Shown in pieces: positions 35,566 to 44,303 of a stretch of DNA of 64,000 bases. The first letter of the stretch is position 1, and every line of letters starts with the position of its first letter. The DNA is from a bacterium (GTDB lineage: Bacteria > Planctomycetota > UBA1135 > UBA2386). Below the pieces are notes generated by a model, which ran no database searches, had not been told where the DNA came from, and was given only the letters and a program-made list of their open reading frames with translations. The stretch is from positions 1 through 64,000 of the forward strand of contig JAUILN010000019.1 in the NCBI GenBank assembly GCA_030432695.1, given 5' to 3'. Made by a program: the position numbers and the translations under genes.

Positions 35566-36590
35566 GACTGCTCCTCCGCGGCCCCGGCACCCGCGGTCAT
35601 CTTGAAGATGCCCTGCGCGTTCGATGCGTCGAAGGCGAGGTCCAGCGAACCGTCGTCCATCGGCTGGCGGGTGATGAACTCGTGGAACGAGCCCGGCACG
35701 CGGCGCACGATGAAGTGGCCATCGTCGCGACGGAACACGCGGTCGATCTCGGCGGCACGGAACGCGGTCTGGATGACGCGACCGGAACCGGAGACCTCGA
35801 GCCGCGCCTTCATCGGCCGGCCCAACCGGCGCTGCACCTCGGCCACCTCGGCGACGTCGTCGACCCGGTCGGTCGCGTGGTTGAAGGCATTGCCCTCGGT
35901 CGCGATCCAGGCCATCTCCGGACTCTCCTCCAGGAGGATCTCGTAGTCGCGCCACGCCGGCCGCGGGTGCTGGCGGTCGAAGCACGACTGCAGGTCGGGC
36001 AGGAGCCGCCGCGCCTCGGTGTGCGACAGCTGGCCGGCCTCGGCGAGGCGGGCCAGCAGCTCCTCCGCCTCCTCCGGCAAGGGGTCGACGCTCTGCCCGA
36101 CCACACGTTGGACCGCGGCCTGGAACTCGGCCGAGAAGCGCTCGGGGTGCAACTCGGAGACGAAGTACTGCGGCACGTCCTCGGGGAGGTCGCGATGCGC
36201 CCAGGCCCGGCCGGTCATGCCCAGCCGATCGAGCGGGTAGGTGTCGCGGCGCGCGTAGCCGAGCGGCTCGAGCAGGCGGCTGAACGCAGCCTCGCCCGAC
36301 GGCAGGGTGCCACAGGGGGCAGCGACCGTCCGGAGCGCCCCGTGGTCGAAGACCAGCGGCGCACCGTCGCGCGCCCGCTCCTCCAGGTAGCAACGCGCCA
36401 TCGGCACGCGGCCCAGCAGGTCCTCGAACAGCAGCAACGCCAGCGCGAACGCCAGCTCGCCGCGCGAGACGGTCGAACCGACCGGGTTCCGCAGCGGCTC
36501 GGGAACCTGGATCGCGGCGGTGAGGAACAGCGCCCGGCGCCGGCCGACGGCGTCGCGGAGCAGGGCCTGGAGGTTGGTGGTCGGGGTCAT
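35562..36590 (-). CDS. 2-oxoadipate dioxygenase/decarboxylase family protein (DUF1338, HglS-like)
   Basis: A 342-aa protein of the family once called DUF1338, whose studied member HglS converts 2-oxoadipate, O2 and water into D-2-hydroxyglutarate and CO2 in D-lysine breakdown. The expected metal ligands are seen as His83 (VFDHGALRTV), His238 (NAFNHATDRV) and Glu304 (PGSFHEFITR); their spacing, 155 and 66 residues, fits that of HglS as I recall it. YFVSELHPERFS is another family block. The start at 36590 is MTPTTNLQALLRDAVG; long upstream open frame is not family-like. TATCCG upstream may be a -10 box. Probably cotranscribed with the FAD dehydrogenase. Confidence 0.9.
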   Translation of the reverse strand: MTPTTNLQALLRDAVGRRRALFLTAAIQVPEPLRNPVGSTVSRGELAFALALLLFEDLLGRVPMARCYLEERARDGAPLVFDHGALRTVAAPCGTLPSGEAAFSRLLEPLGYARRDTYPLDRLGMTGRAWAHRDLPEDVPQYFVSELHPERFSAEFQAAVQRVVGQSVDPLPEEAEELLARLAEAGQLSHTEARRLLPDLQSCFDRQHPRPAWRDYEILLEESPEMAWIATEGNAFNHATDRVDDVAEVAEVQRRLGRPMKARLEVSGSGRVIQTAFRAAEIDRVFRRDDGHFIVRRVPGSFHEFITRQPMDDGSLDLAFDASNAQGIFKMTAGAGAAEEQS

Positions 36591-36818
36591 GGGGGCAGCG
36601 CGCGGATACCGAGCCGGAGCGCGTCGCGTGCACTGTCCACCCGCCGAGGGGAAGGTCAACATGCGGCTGTCGCCGAAGCTCGAAGGCCTGTGAAGCGCCC
36701 GATAGGCCGTCGGGGTCACGGGAGAGCTGTCGTCAGCGACACAGCATGCAAGCCTCGCGGCGAGCAGGCAGTGTGTTGCATGATCGTGCTCCGCCAGCTC
36801 GGCCGGTCGACATCCGAC

Positions 36819-37724
36819 ATGAACTACACGCTCACACTCGTCGCCACACCGCCAGGCCTGACTTCGCGACCCGATGACCTGGAGCGGATCTCCACGACCG
36901 ATCGAGCGTCGATCGACGCACTCGCTCGCCGCATCGAGGCTCTGGGTAGAAGCCACGACCGCGCGGTCTCGGTCGGGTCCGAGTGGTCTCGCGTCATCGC
37001 CCGAGCGCTGGTCGCTGAAGGAGTCGACAACCGGCACGTCTCGATCGGCATGCTCGGCTTCCTGCCCGAAGGCCCGGGCATCGACCTGCTCGAGGCACTG
37101 GTCGGGGACGGCGAAGGTGGTGAAATCCTGGTGGTGGTCCCGCCGGATCGACTGCAGGAGATCCACCGACGCCTGACGCGCTCGACGTCCGAAGTGCGCC
37201 CCGGGGACCTCGTGCTGCTGGAGGCCGACGACCGTGCCACACTCACTGCATGCCGGGCCCATGAGACCGACCGGCACCGCGCGCCAGCCGAGGAGACGCC
37301 CTCCGATCCGCTGCCGCAGGAAGCGCGTGCCGACGCGGGGCTCCTCGGCACGGTCGTGCTCGCGACGGCGACGCTGGCGACCTTCGCGGTCGGCGGCCGC
37401 ACGATGAGCGAGTTGATGCACCGGTTCCTCCCCGGTGCACCGGGCGTGAACTCTTCGAGCCAGCAGGCGGTCTACGTCTCGCTGTCGGTCGTCGCGGTCC
37501 TCGCGCTTTCGGTCGCCGGGATCGACGGGCTGATCCTGTCCGTGCGTGGGCGGCGGCAAATCAGCCGACGGCCCGCGGCGTCCCCACGCTCGGTCCTCGT
37601 CGCCCTGGCGGTGGCGTGGTTCGCGGCGAGCTTCGTCGCCTTCGGCCCCACCGCCGTGGTCGTGGTCGGCTTGCTGGCCGGGCTGGTCCTCGGCGGCAGA
37701 GCTCTCCTCGCGATGCGTGCCTGA
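36819..37724 (+). CDS. membrane protein with degenerate SixA-like phosphatase domain
   Basis: A 301-aa protein; an alternative ATG lies 13 codons upstream at 36780. Residues 1-140 follow the layout of SixA-type histidine phosphatases: a first strand (TLTLVATPPG) where MRHG would be, a helix with SVGSEWSRVIARAL in place of the S-x-x-x-RA motif, MLGFLPEGPGIDLLEAL, and ILVVVPPDRLQEI where a VISH strand would be. Both catalytic histidines are therefore missing. Four transmembrane helices follow (about 175-192, 218-240, 258-277, 278-297). I infer an inactive binding domain on the cytoplasmic face. The similarity is by eye only. Confidence 0.7.
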   Translation: MNYTLTLVATPPGLTSRPDDLERISTTDRASIDALARRIEALGRSHDRAVSVGSEWSRVIARALVAEGVDNRHVSIGMLGFLPEGPGIDLLEALVGDGEGGEILVVVPPDRLQEIHRRLTRSTSEVRPGDLVLLEADDRATLTACRAHETDRHRAPAEETPSDPLPQEARADAGLLGTVVLATATLATFAVGGRTMSELMHRFLPGAPGVNSSSQQAVYVSLSVVAVLALSVAGIDGLILSVRGRRQISRRPAASPRSVLVALAVAWFAASFVAFGPTAVVVVGLLAGLVLGGRALLAMRA

Positions 37725-37746
37725 CCGCGCTCCGCGGCCGCCCGCG

Positions 37747-38265
37747 TCATTCCGCGCCACCCTCCGGCGCCTCGATCCGCACCACCACAGCACCCTGGTC
37801 GACCTGGTCGCCGACCGCCGCACCGACCTCGACGACCACGCCGTCGATCTCGGCCTGCAGCTTGTGCTCCATCTTCATGGCGGTAACGACCGCGACGGTC
37901 TGACCAACGGTTACCTGGTCGCCGACCGACACGTGGACCGCGAGCACGGTGCCGGTCATCGGGGCTTCGAGCACGCCGCTGCCGACGCTGGCACTCGCAC
38001 CACGGCCGCGCCACGGCTTCACGGTCCAGGTCCGACCGCCGACGCGTACCATCGTGCCGTGGTCCGCGCCACTGGACCGGCCGACCGTCGCGCGGTGCGG
38101 CTCGCCATCGAGGCGGAACGCGAGCTGACCATCGGGGGTGCGCCGGGCGGTGACCTCGTGGGTCGTCTCCCCGACGCGCACGCGGAACCGCTCGCCGCCG
38201 AGCGACTCGACCGCCACCGAGAGCTTCTCGCCGCCCGCGACCTCGAACTCCTTCTGCACCGTCAC
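37747..38265 (-). CDS. biotin carboxyl carrier protein of an acyl-CoA carboxylase
   Basis: A 172-aa protein. The C-terminal 75 residues are a biotinyl domain with the AMKMEHK motif and Lys131 as the biotin site; an AP-rich hinge (VLEAPMTGTVLAVHV) precedes it. Residues 1-95 are beta-rich, resembling the BT domain of acyl-CoA carboxylase alpha subunits (VRVGETTHEVTARRTPDGQL). A GTG start overlaps the stop of the biotin carboxylase gene (GTGA). The pair equals a split alpha subunit. No carboxyltransferase lies next to it, so the substrate (acetyl-, propionyl- or another acyl-CoA) is unknown. Confidence 0.9.
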   Translation of the reverse strand: MTVQKEFEVAGGEKLSVAVESLGGERFRVRVGETTHEVTARRTPDGQLAFRLDGEPHRATVGRSSGADHGTMVRVGGRTWTVKPWRGRGASASVGSGVLEAPMTGTVLAVHVSVGDQVTVGQTVAVVTAMKMEHKLQAEIDGVVVEVGAAVGDQVDQGAVVVRIEAPEGGAE

Positions 38266-39803
38266 GACACACCTCCCACCAACCGGAATCCACCGAGCCG
38301 GGTCCACAGCGCGACCGAGCCGGTCGCAGCAGCTCCTGCCGCCGCGCCGCCCACAGAGGCCACGCCCTCGGCCTCGAACATCGACGCCAGCACTGCCGCC
38401 ACGTACGCCTCGGAGGGCGGCTCGGCGCCGTCGCCGGTCGCCAGCTCCGGCGCGAGGTCGAGCATGTCGGTGCGGAGCTCGCCGCTCAGGAAGCGCTCGT
38501 CCTCGACGACGCGGCGCAGGAAGTCGACGTTGGTCGGGATGCCGAGGTAGACGCTGTCGCGCAGCGCCTGCGCCATCCGCCGGCATGCGCTCGCGCGGTC
38601 GGGCGCGTGGACGATCAGCTTGGCGAGCATCGGGTCGTAGTGCACCGAGACCAGCGCGCCGTCGCAGACCCCCGAGTCGACGCGGATGCCCGGGCCTTCC
38701 GGCTCGATCACCCGCGACAGCCGACCGGCTGCCGGCAGGTAGCCCTTCTCCGGCACCTCGGCGTAGATCCGCGCCTCGATCGCGTGACCGCGCGGCGGCG
38801 GCACGCCGTCCGGCAACAGCTCGGTGAGCCTGGCGCCCTCGGCGATGCGGAGCTGCAGGTGGACCAGATCGAGACCGGTCACCTCCTCGGTCACCGGGTG
38901 CTCGACCTGCAGCCGCGTGTTGACCTCGAGAAAGTAGTAGTTGCCCTCGGGATCGAGCAGGAACTCCACCGTGCCGGCATTGCGGTAGCCGACCGCCTTG
39001 GCGAGCTTCACCGCCGACTCGCACATGCGGGCACGCAATGCCGGATCGACCGCCGGCGACGGCGACTCCTCGAGGACCTTCTGGTGCCGACGCTGCACCG
39101 AGCACTCGCGCTCGTGCAGCGCCACCACGTCGCCGTGGTGGTCGCCCAGAATCTGCACCTCGATGTGCCGCGCGGGGAACACCCGCCGCTCGAGCAGCAT
39201 CCGGTCGTCGCCGAACGCGGCCTTGGCCTCGCGCTTGCCCGCGTGCAGACCGTCGAGGAAGTCCGCTTCGCGCTCGACCAGCCGCATGCCCTTGCCGCCG
39301 CCGCCCGCCGAGGCCTTCACCATCATCGGGAAGCCGATCTCGCGGGCCTTCGCCAGCCAGTCGTCGTCGCTGTCGAGGTCACCGTCGAAGCCGGGCACCA
39401 CCGGCACTCCAGCCTCGACCGCGATGCGCCGCGCCATGCGCTTGCCGCCGAGCTGCTCCATCGTGTCGCCGCGCGGCCCGAGGAACGCGAGACCGGCCGC
39501 CTCGACGGCGCGCGCGAAGTCGGCGTTCTCGCTGAGGAAGCCGTAGCCGGGGTGCACGCCATCGCAACCGGTGCCGGCGGCGGCGTCGAGGATCCGGTCG
39601 ATGCGGAGGTAGCTCTCCGCGGCGGTCTCCCCGCCGAGGGCCACGGCAACGTCGCCCGCATGGCGGTGCGGCGCGTCGCGGTCGACGTCGCTGTAGACGA
39701 CCACCGACTCGACCCCGCACTCGCGGAGGCCCCGGCAGATCCGCACCGCGATCTCGCCGCGGTTGGCCACCAGGACCCGCTTCAACTGTCTGGCTTCGGA
39801 CAT
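38262..39803 (-). CDS. biotin carboxylase subunit of an acyl-CoA carboxylase
   Basis: A 513-aa enzyme that carboxylates biotin with bicarbonate and ATP. VLVANRGEIAVRICRGL opens the first domain; the ATP-grasp Gly-rich loop is KASAGGGGKGMRL; EVNTRLQVEHPVTEEVTG holds the catalytic Arg and Glu region; RIYAEVPEKGYLPAAG is the usual C-terminal block. The last 60 residues (AVLASMFEAEGVASVGGAAAG ...) go beyond the usual 450-residue core and are Ala/Gly-rich. The ATG at 39803 has TACGCT 7 nt upstream and would be leaderless. Confidence 0.94.
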   Translation of the reverse strand: MSEARQLKRVLVANRGEIAVRICRGLRECGVESVVVYSDVDRDAPHRHAGDVAVALGGETAAESYLRIDRILDAAAGTGCDGVHPGYGFLSENADFARAVEAAGLAFLGPRGDTMEQLGGKRMARRIAVEAGVPVVPGFDGDLDSDDDWLAKAREIGFPMMVKASAGGGGKGMRLVEREADFLDGLHAGKREAKAAFGDDRMLLERRVFPARHIEVQILGDHHGDVVALHERECSVQRRHQKVLEESPSPAVDPALRARMCESAVKLAKAVGYRNAGTVEFLLDPEGNYYFLEVNTRLQVEHPVTEEVTGLDLVHLQLRIAEGARLTELLPDGVPPPRGHAIEARIYAEVPEKGYLPAAGRLSRVIEPEGPGIRVDSGVCDGALVSVHYDPMLAKLIVHAPDRASACRRMAQALRDSVYLGIPTNVDFLRRVVEDERFLSGELRTDMLDLAPELATGDGAEPPSEAYVAAVLASMFEAEGVASVGGAAAGAAATGSVALWTRLGGFRLVGGVS

Positions 39804-39810
39804 CGGCCGA

Positions 39811-39816
39811 AGCGTA
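39811..39816 (-). promoter_or_regulatory. -10-like box of the biotin carboxylase gene
   Basis: TACGCT on the minus strand, 7 nt before the start codon at 39803; the same hexamer as before the BNR gene. Confidence 0.4.
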
Positions 39817-39873
39817 GGCTGGGTGTGGGGGAACGGGAAGTCGGATGCCCGGCAGACCGCCCTCCCAACCTGC

Positions 39874-39893
39874 GATCACCCTGACGCGTGATC
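39874..39893 (-). terminator. short hairpin at the stop of lipoprotein 1
   Basis: GATCAC (39874-39879) pairs with GTGATC (39888-39893) across 8 nt; the right arm includes part of the stop codon of the gene ending at 39892. Short, so weak evidence. Confidence 0.3.
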
Positions 39894-40341
39894 ACTTCTG
39901 GCGAGCGAACACCATCGTCATCGTCTTCCCGTTCTCCGCGATCTTCAGCGTGAGCGTGTCGCCGTCCAGCGACCCGGACGCAGGGTCGGCCTCACCCTCC
40001 TTCGTCATGGTGATGGTGCCATTGTCGTTCTTCCAGGTACCCGACTCGTTCTTCACCTCGGGCTGACCACCCATCGGGCCAGCCGGGGTCGTCGTCATGA
40101 TCTGCGCAGTGCCGTCGGCTTTCAGCTCCATGGACGCCTCCATGCTGCGCAGCATCTGCTTCATCATGTCCTGCATCTCGGCAGGCGCATTGGCCATCTG
40201 CTCCCCGAGCATCGCCATGAAGTGCGGCTCGGTCGCGTCCTTGTCGAGCTTCCAGGTCCCGACCGCGGGGTCGGCACCTGCACCGCAGGCGCTGAGGGTG
40301 AGCAGGGCAGCGAACGAGAGGACTTGGAACAAGGTCTTCAT
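39892..40341 (-). CDS. small lipoprotein (copy 1 of a tandem pair)
   Basis: A 149-aa protein with a lipoprotein signal (MKTLFQVLSFAALLTLSAC, Cys19). The mature part has DPAVGTWKLDKDA, a Met-rich helix (MLGEQMANAPAEMQDMMKQML) and beta strands SGTWKNDNGTITMTKEGEADP and LDGDTLTLKIAENGKTMTMVF, reminiscent of small lipocalin-like or META-like beta proteins. It is a paralogue of the next gene upstream. A strong ribosome binding site, AAGGAGAT, lies about 10 nt before the ATG. Function unknown; it is anchored in a membrane. Confidence 0.8.
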   Translation of the reverse strand: MKTLFQVLSFAALLTLSACGAGADPAVGTWKLDKDATEPHFMAMLGEQMANAPAEMQDMMKQMLRSMEASMELKADGTAQIMTTTPAGPMGGQPEVKNESGTWKNDNGTITMTKEGEADPASGSLDGDTLTLKIAENGKTMTMVFARQK

Positions 40342-40483
40342 CTGAGGGATCTCCTTCGAGTCGATTCGGGGCGTACGGCTCGGCGACGTTTCGCGAGCCC
40401 GTGCGCCGGGGACCCTCAGTCTGCTGGCTGCCGCTCCGAGAATTCGCGCCCGACTGGATTTCCGACGGACATCGCGGCGCGCG

Positions 40484-40951
40484 TCAGTTCTCGCGCTGGA
40501 AGATGAACGTCATCGGCGTGCCCTCCGACTCCTCGCGGAGCGTGAGCACGTCGAGCTCCAGCTCGCCGGAGAACTTCTTCGCCGCGTCGCCCTCGCCGTC
40601 CAGGGTCAGCGCGATCTTGCCGTTGTCGTTGGTCCAGCGGCCGACCATCGCGCTCTCGACCGGCTCCGCGCCCGGCACCGGGCTCGGCATGGTCACCCGG
40701 CCCGCCGAGGTCCCGTCGGCCTTCAGCTCGAGCTCGCCGGTGGTCGTCTCCAGGCTGGGCCGCATCGCGTTGGCCATCTGCTTCTTCCCGGCCTCGTCCA
40801 GGTTGGGCATCTCCTCGATCTGCGTCATCGCCGCCGCGACGACGGCCTCGTTGTCGAGCTTCCACTTGCCGACCGCCGGATCGGTGCCGGGACCACAGGC
40901 AGGCAGGACGAGGAGAACGAGCAGGGACAGGAGCGAGAACGTGGGCTTCAT
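40484..40951 (-). CDS. small lipoprotein (copy 2 of a tandem pair)
   Basis: A 155-aa protein with the signal MKPTFSLLSLLVLLVLPAC (Cys19). DPAVGKWKLDNEAVV, VGRWTNDNGKIALTLDGEGDA and the final MTFIFQREN line up with copy 1, showing an old tandem duplication. The start at 40951 gives the lipobox; 8 further codons are open upstream. The 142-bp gap between the copies holds the strong ribosome binding site of copy 1 and an imperfect GC hairpin, but no gene. Confidence 0.8.
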   Translation of the reverse strand: MKPTFSLLSLLVLLVLPACGPGTDPAVGKWKLDNEAVVAAAMTQIEEMPNLDEAGKKQMANAMRPSLETTTGELELKADGTSAGRVTMPSPVPGAEPVESAMVGRWTNDNGKIALTLDGEGDAAKKFSGELELDVLTLREESEGTPMTFIFQREN

Positions 40952-41109
40952 CGCCCGAGAGTCTGCCCGGTCCACCGGGGAGAATGGGCCCTCGACTCGA
41001 ATTCTCGCTGCTCACACCCGCCCCGACCGCGCGGTTGCCCCCTCCGCCGCGCAGCGGATACCGTCGTCGGTCGATCCCCGTCACGACTCCCTTCCCTCAG
41101 GAGACCTTC

Positions 41110-42411
41110 ATGACCCGTTCCGGCACCTCCCGCCGCACCTTCCTCGCCAGCTCCAGTGCCGTCCTGGCAGCGCCGTCCCTCCGCGTCCCCGGCTTCCACG
41201 TCGGCGGCCGCGACGAGATCCGGGTGGCGCTGATCGGCGCCGGCGGCCGCGGCACCGGCGCCGCGAACCAGATCATGAACACCAAGGGGAACACGCGGCT
41301 GGTGGCCGTCGCCGACGCGTTCCCGGAGAAGGCGAAGCGCTCGATCCAGAATCTCGCCAAGCAGCACCCCGAGAAGGTCGACGTGCCCGAGGACCGGATC
41401 TTCGGTGGTCTCGACGGCTACAAGTCGGCGATCGACGCCGGCGCCGACCTGGTGGTGATCGCGACTCCTCCCGGCTTCAAGCCGCAGCAGTTCGAGTACG
41501 CGGTGAAGCAGGGCAAGCACATCTTCATGGAGAAGCCGGTTGCGGTCGACGCGCCCGGTGTGAAGCGGGTGCTGGTCGCCAACGAGCAGGCCAAGATCAA
41601 GAACCTGATGGTCGGCATCGGCCTGCAGCGTCGTCACGAGACGCAATACAACGAATGCGTCCGCGCGCTGCAGGACGGCGCAATCGGCGACATCAACCTG
41701 CTGCGGGTCTATTGGAACGGCGGCGGCATCTGGTACCGCAACCGCGAGGAGGGCATGACCGAGATGGCCTTCCAGACCAACAACTGGTACCACTTCATCT
41801 GGACCTGCGGCGACCAGATCTGCGAGCAGCACATCCACAACCTGGACGTCGGCTGCTGGGTGAAGGACATGTGGCCGGTCGAGGCGAACGGCATGGGCGG
41901 CGCCGAGCTGCGCATGGGCGGCGACCACACCAAGTCGCAGATCTTCGACCACACGTTCGTCGAGTACACCTTCCCCGACGGCACCAAGATGTACAGCCAG
42001 GGCCGCCACCTCGGCGGTCAGGGCGTGTTCACCCACGTCGCCGAGTATGCGCACGGTTCGAAGGGCACGTCGGTGATCGGCAACCGCATCGAACCCTTCG
42101 AGGGCGAGGTCATGCGATTCCGTGGTGGCAATGGTCACCAGCAGGAGCAGCACGACCTGATCGAGGCGCTGATGCGCGGCGAGATCTACAACGAGGGCGA
42201 CTACGGCGCGAAGAGCACCTTCACCGCGATCCTCGGGCGGGAGGCCTGCTACTCGGGCCGCGTGGTGAAGTGGGACGAGCTGCTCGAGAAGGGCAAGGAT
42301 TACTGCCCGGGCATCGATCACTACACGATGGACACCGAGCCGCCGGCGATGCCTGGCGACGACGGTCGCTACCCGGTGCCGGTGCCCGGGCAACACGACC
42401 CGTTCGCGTGA
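41110..42411 (+). CDS. Tat-exported Gfo/Idh/MocA family oxidoreductase
   Basis: A 433-aa NAD(P)-dependent sugar oxidoreductase of the type abundant in Planctomycetota. The N-terminus SRRTFLASSSAVLAAPSL is a twin-arginine signal. The Rossmann fold starts at IRVALIGAGGRGTGAANQI; EKP (141-143) in HIFMEKPVAVDAPG is the conserved catalytic Lys motif. The C-terminal domain has YWNGGGIWYRNREEGMTEM, EQHIHNLDVGCWV, and GGNGHQQEQHDLIEAL. AGGAG lies about 7 nt before the ATG, and TACCGT at 41059-41064 may be the -10 box. The sugar substrate is unknown. Confidence 0.93.
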   Translation: MTRSGTSRRTFLASSSAVLAAPSLRVPGFHVGGRDEIRVALIGAGGRGTGAANQIMNTKGNTRLVAVADAFPEKAKRSIQNLAKQHPEKVDVPEDRIFGGLDGYKSAIDAGADLVVIATPPGFKPQQFEYAVKQGKHIFMEKPVAVDAPGVKRVLVANEQAKIKNLMVGIGLQRRHETQYNECVRALQDGAIGDINLLRVYWNGGGIWYRNREEGMTEMAFQTNNWYHFIWTCGDQICEQHIHNLDVGCWVKDMWPVEANGMGGAELRMGGDHTKSQIFDHTFVEYTFPDGTKMYSQGRHLGGQGVFTHVAEYAHGSKGTSVIGNRIEPFEGEVMRFRGGNGHQQEQHDLIEALMRGEIYNEGDYGAKSTFTAILGREACYSGRVVKWDELLEKGKDYCPGIDHYTMDTEPPAMPGDDGRYPVPVPGQHDPFA

Positions 42412-42439
42412 GCGATCGCGCACGGCCGCGACCCCGGCG

Positions 42440-42474
42440 TGCGTGATCCGGATGTAATTCGTCCGGATCACGCA
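42440..42474 (+). terminator. strong hairpin after the Gfo/Idh/MocA gene
   Basis: TGCGTGATCCGGA and TCCGGATCACGCA make a perfect 13-bp stem around the 9-nt loop TGTAATTCG, 28 bases after the stop. The rest of the 288-bp gap to 42700 shows no gene and no other clear signal. Confidence 0.8.
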
Positions 42475-42699
42475 TTGCCCGGACCGGGAGGAGGCACCGC
42501 ATCGGATACGGGAAGACGGTGCGGGAACAGCGCTTCGAGCAGGTCGAGCGACACCGCGAGCCATCTCGCGAGAAGGGGAACAGACATTGCGGGAAATCCT
42601 CGAGTCGTCGACCTACGGACGGGCTGTCGCGCGCAGGTAGTCAGGAGAGACCGCCCGCGACGCCTCCGAACTCTCCCCCACGCTCGAGCGATTCCCGCC

Positions 42700-44217
42700 A
42701 TGCACTCGTCTTCTCCCCGCCGTCTCGCCACGGCTCTCGTTGTCGCCGGCCTCGTCGCCGGATCCGCGGCCGCCCAGGTCGAACACCTGACCGCACGCCT
42801 CACCGGCGACCAGCAGGTCCCTCCGGTCGCCAGCGCCGCCTTGGGCTGGGCCACCGTGCAGGTCGACACCGGCTCCGGTCGGACCCAGATCTTCTGCCAC
42901 GTCGAGGGGCTCACCCCCGTCGCGGCCCACCTCCACCTCGGCGCCGCCGGCCAGAACGGCGGCGTGATGGTCGGCCTGAGTGGCGGGCCGGCGAACTGGA
43001 CCGGCACGGGCACCCTCAATGCGACGCAGGTCCAGGCGGTCCTGTCGGCCGGCACCTACATCAACGTCCACACGCAGGCCAACCCGGGCGGCGAGATCCG
43101 CGGTCAGGTCCATGTGCCGACGTCGTCGCGCTTCGTCGCCGCGTGCGACGGCAGCCAGGAGGTCCCGCCGAGCGGTTCGTCCGCGACCGGCACCTTCATC
43201 GGCTTCCTGCACGAGCCCGACGACGTGCTGGTCTACGAACTCGACATCCAGGGACTGGCCGCGCGCGCCGCGCACATCCACGTCGGCGCAGTCGGCCAGA
43301 ACGGCGGCGTGGTCGTTCCCCTGAACGGTGGCGGCACGCGCTACTGCGGGGTCAGCGGCCGGCTCTCGGCGCAGACCATCGCCGACCTGCGAAGCGGCGG
43401 GATGTACGTGAACGTCCATACCGCCGCGTTCCCGGGTGGTGAGATCCGCGGCCAGGTCAGCGAGATGCTCGGCTCGTGGCGTGCCGATCTCGACGGCTCG
43501 CAGGAGAACCCGCCGGTGAACACCCCGGCATTCGGCACCGGCTGCCTGACCCTCAACGCGGACCGCTCGCTGAGCTACCGCGTCGAGACGAGCGGACTCA
43601 CCGCGACCGCAGCGCACATCCACCTCGGCGCCGTAGGCACCAACGGTGGCGTGGTCTTCCCGCTGGCCGGTGGCCCCACGCTGTTCCAGGGCACCACCGC
43701 GGTGCTCAGCGATGCGCAGTTCGGCGACCTCACCGCCGGCCGCTACTACATCAACGTCCACACCGCGGCGAACCCCGGCGGTGAGATCCGTGGCCAGATC
43801 GGCGCCGGCGTGGAGCCGACCACGTTCGGCGGCGGCTGCCCGCAGACCGGCGGATCGACGCCGGAGATCGGTGCCTCGGGCGCGGCCTGCCCCGGCACCT
43901 CGTTCGACGTGACGCTGTCGGGTGCGAGCGCTGCGGCCCCGGCCTTCCTGCTGATGGGCGTGGCGCGCGGCGGCGCCGGTGGCGTGCCGCTCGATCTGGG
44001 CCTGATCAACGCGACCGGTTGCTTCGCCCTCATCACGCCGCTGGCGCAAGGCGGGTCGACCGCGACCGACACCTTGGGCTGCGCTTCGGCGAGCCTGCCG
44101 GTGCCGTTCGGCGTCAACCTGTCGGGCGAGCTGCTCGGACAGTGGTTCGTGATCGACGCGAGCGCCAACCCGGCGGGTCTCGCGACCAGCAACGCGCTGG
44201 CGATCCCGCTGCGCTGA
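42700..44217 (+). CDS. secreted protein with three CHRD domains
   Basis: A 505-aa protein with a signal peptide (MHSSSPRRLATALVVAGLVAG, cut after AAAQ). Three CHRD modules follow in tandem, each starting with (G)DxQxVPP or DGSQExPP (LTGDQQVPPVAS; DGSQEVPPSGSS; DGSQENPPVNTP), then AAHLHLGAAGQNGGV and ending in YINVHTxxxPGGEIRGQ. CHRD domains are best known from chordin and occur in many bacterial secreted proteins without known role. The last 120 residues (GGGCPQTGGSTPEIGASG ...) are the shared planctomycete C-terminal domain. Possibly surface adhesion or matrix formation. Confidence 0.88.
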   Translation: MHSSSPRRLATALVVAGLVAGSAAAQVEHLTARLTGDQQVPPVASAALGWATVQVDTGSGRTQIFCHVEGLTPVAAHLHLGAAGQNGGVMVGLSGGPANWTGTGTLNATQVQAVLSAGTYINVHTQANPGGEIRGQVHVPTSSRFVAACDGSQEVPPSGSSATGTFIGFLHEPDDVLVYELDIQGLAARAAHIHVGAVGQNGGVVVPLNGGGTRYCGVSGRLSAQTIADLRSGGMYVNVHTAAFPGGEIRGQVSEMLGSWRADLDGSQENPPVNTPAFGTGCLTLNADRSLSYRVETSGLTATAAHIHLGAVGTNGGVVFPLAGGPTLFQGTTAVLSDAQFGDLTAGRYYINVHTAANPGGEIRGQIGAGVEPTTFGGGCPQTGGSTPEIGASGAACPGTSFDVTLSGASAAAPAFLLMGVARGGAGGVPLDLGLINATGCFALITPLAQGGSTATDTLGCASASLPVPFGVNLSGELLGQWFVIDASANPAGLATSNALAIPLR

Positions 44218-44303
44218 TACACGACGATCGAGCCGGTGCGCGTCGCCCCCGACGCTCACCGGCGGGCGCCCCCACGCCTCGCTCCGCTCCCTCCCCGCTC
44301 GCC

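Noticed and set aside
36591..37823. Upstream extension of the HglS-like frame
   Set aside because: It overlaps the SixA-like membrane gene on the other strand and has no family similarity; family similarity begins at the ATG at 36590.
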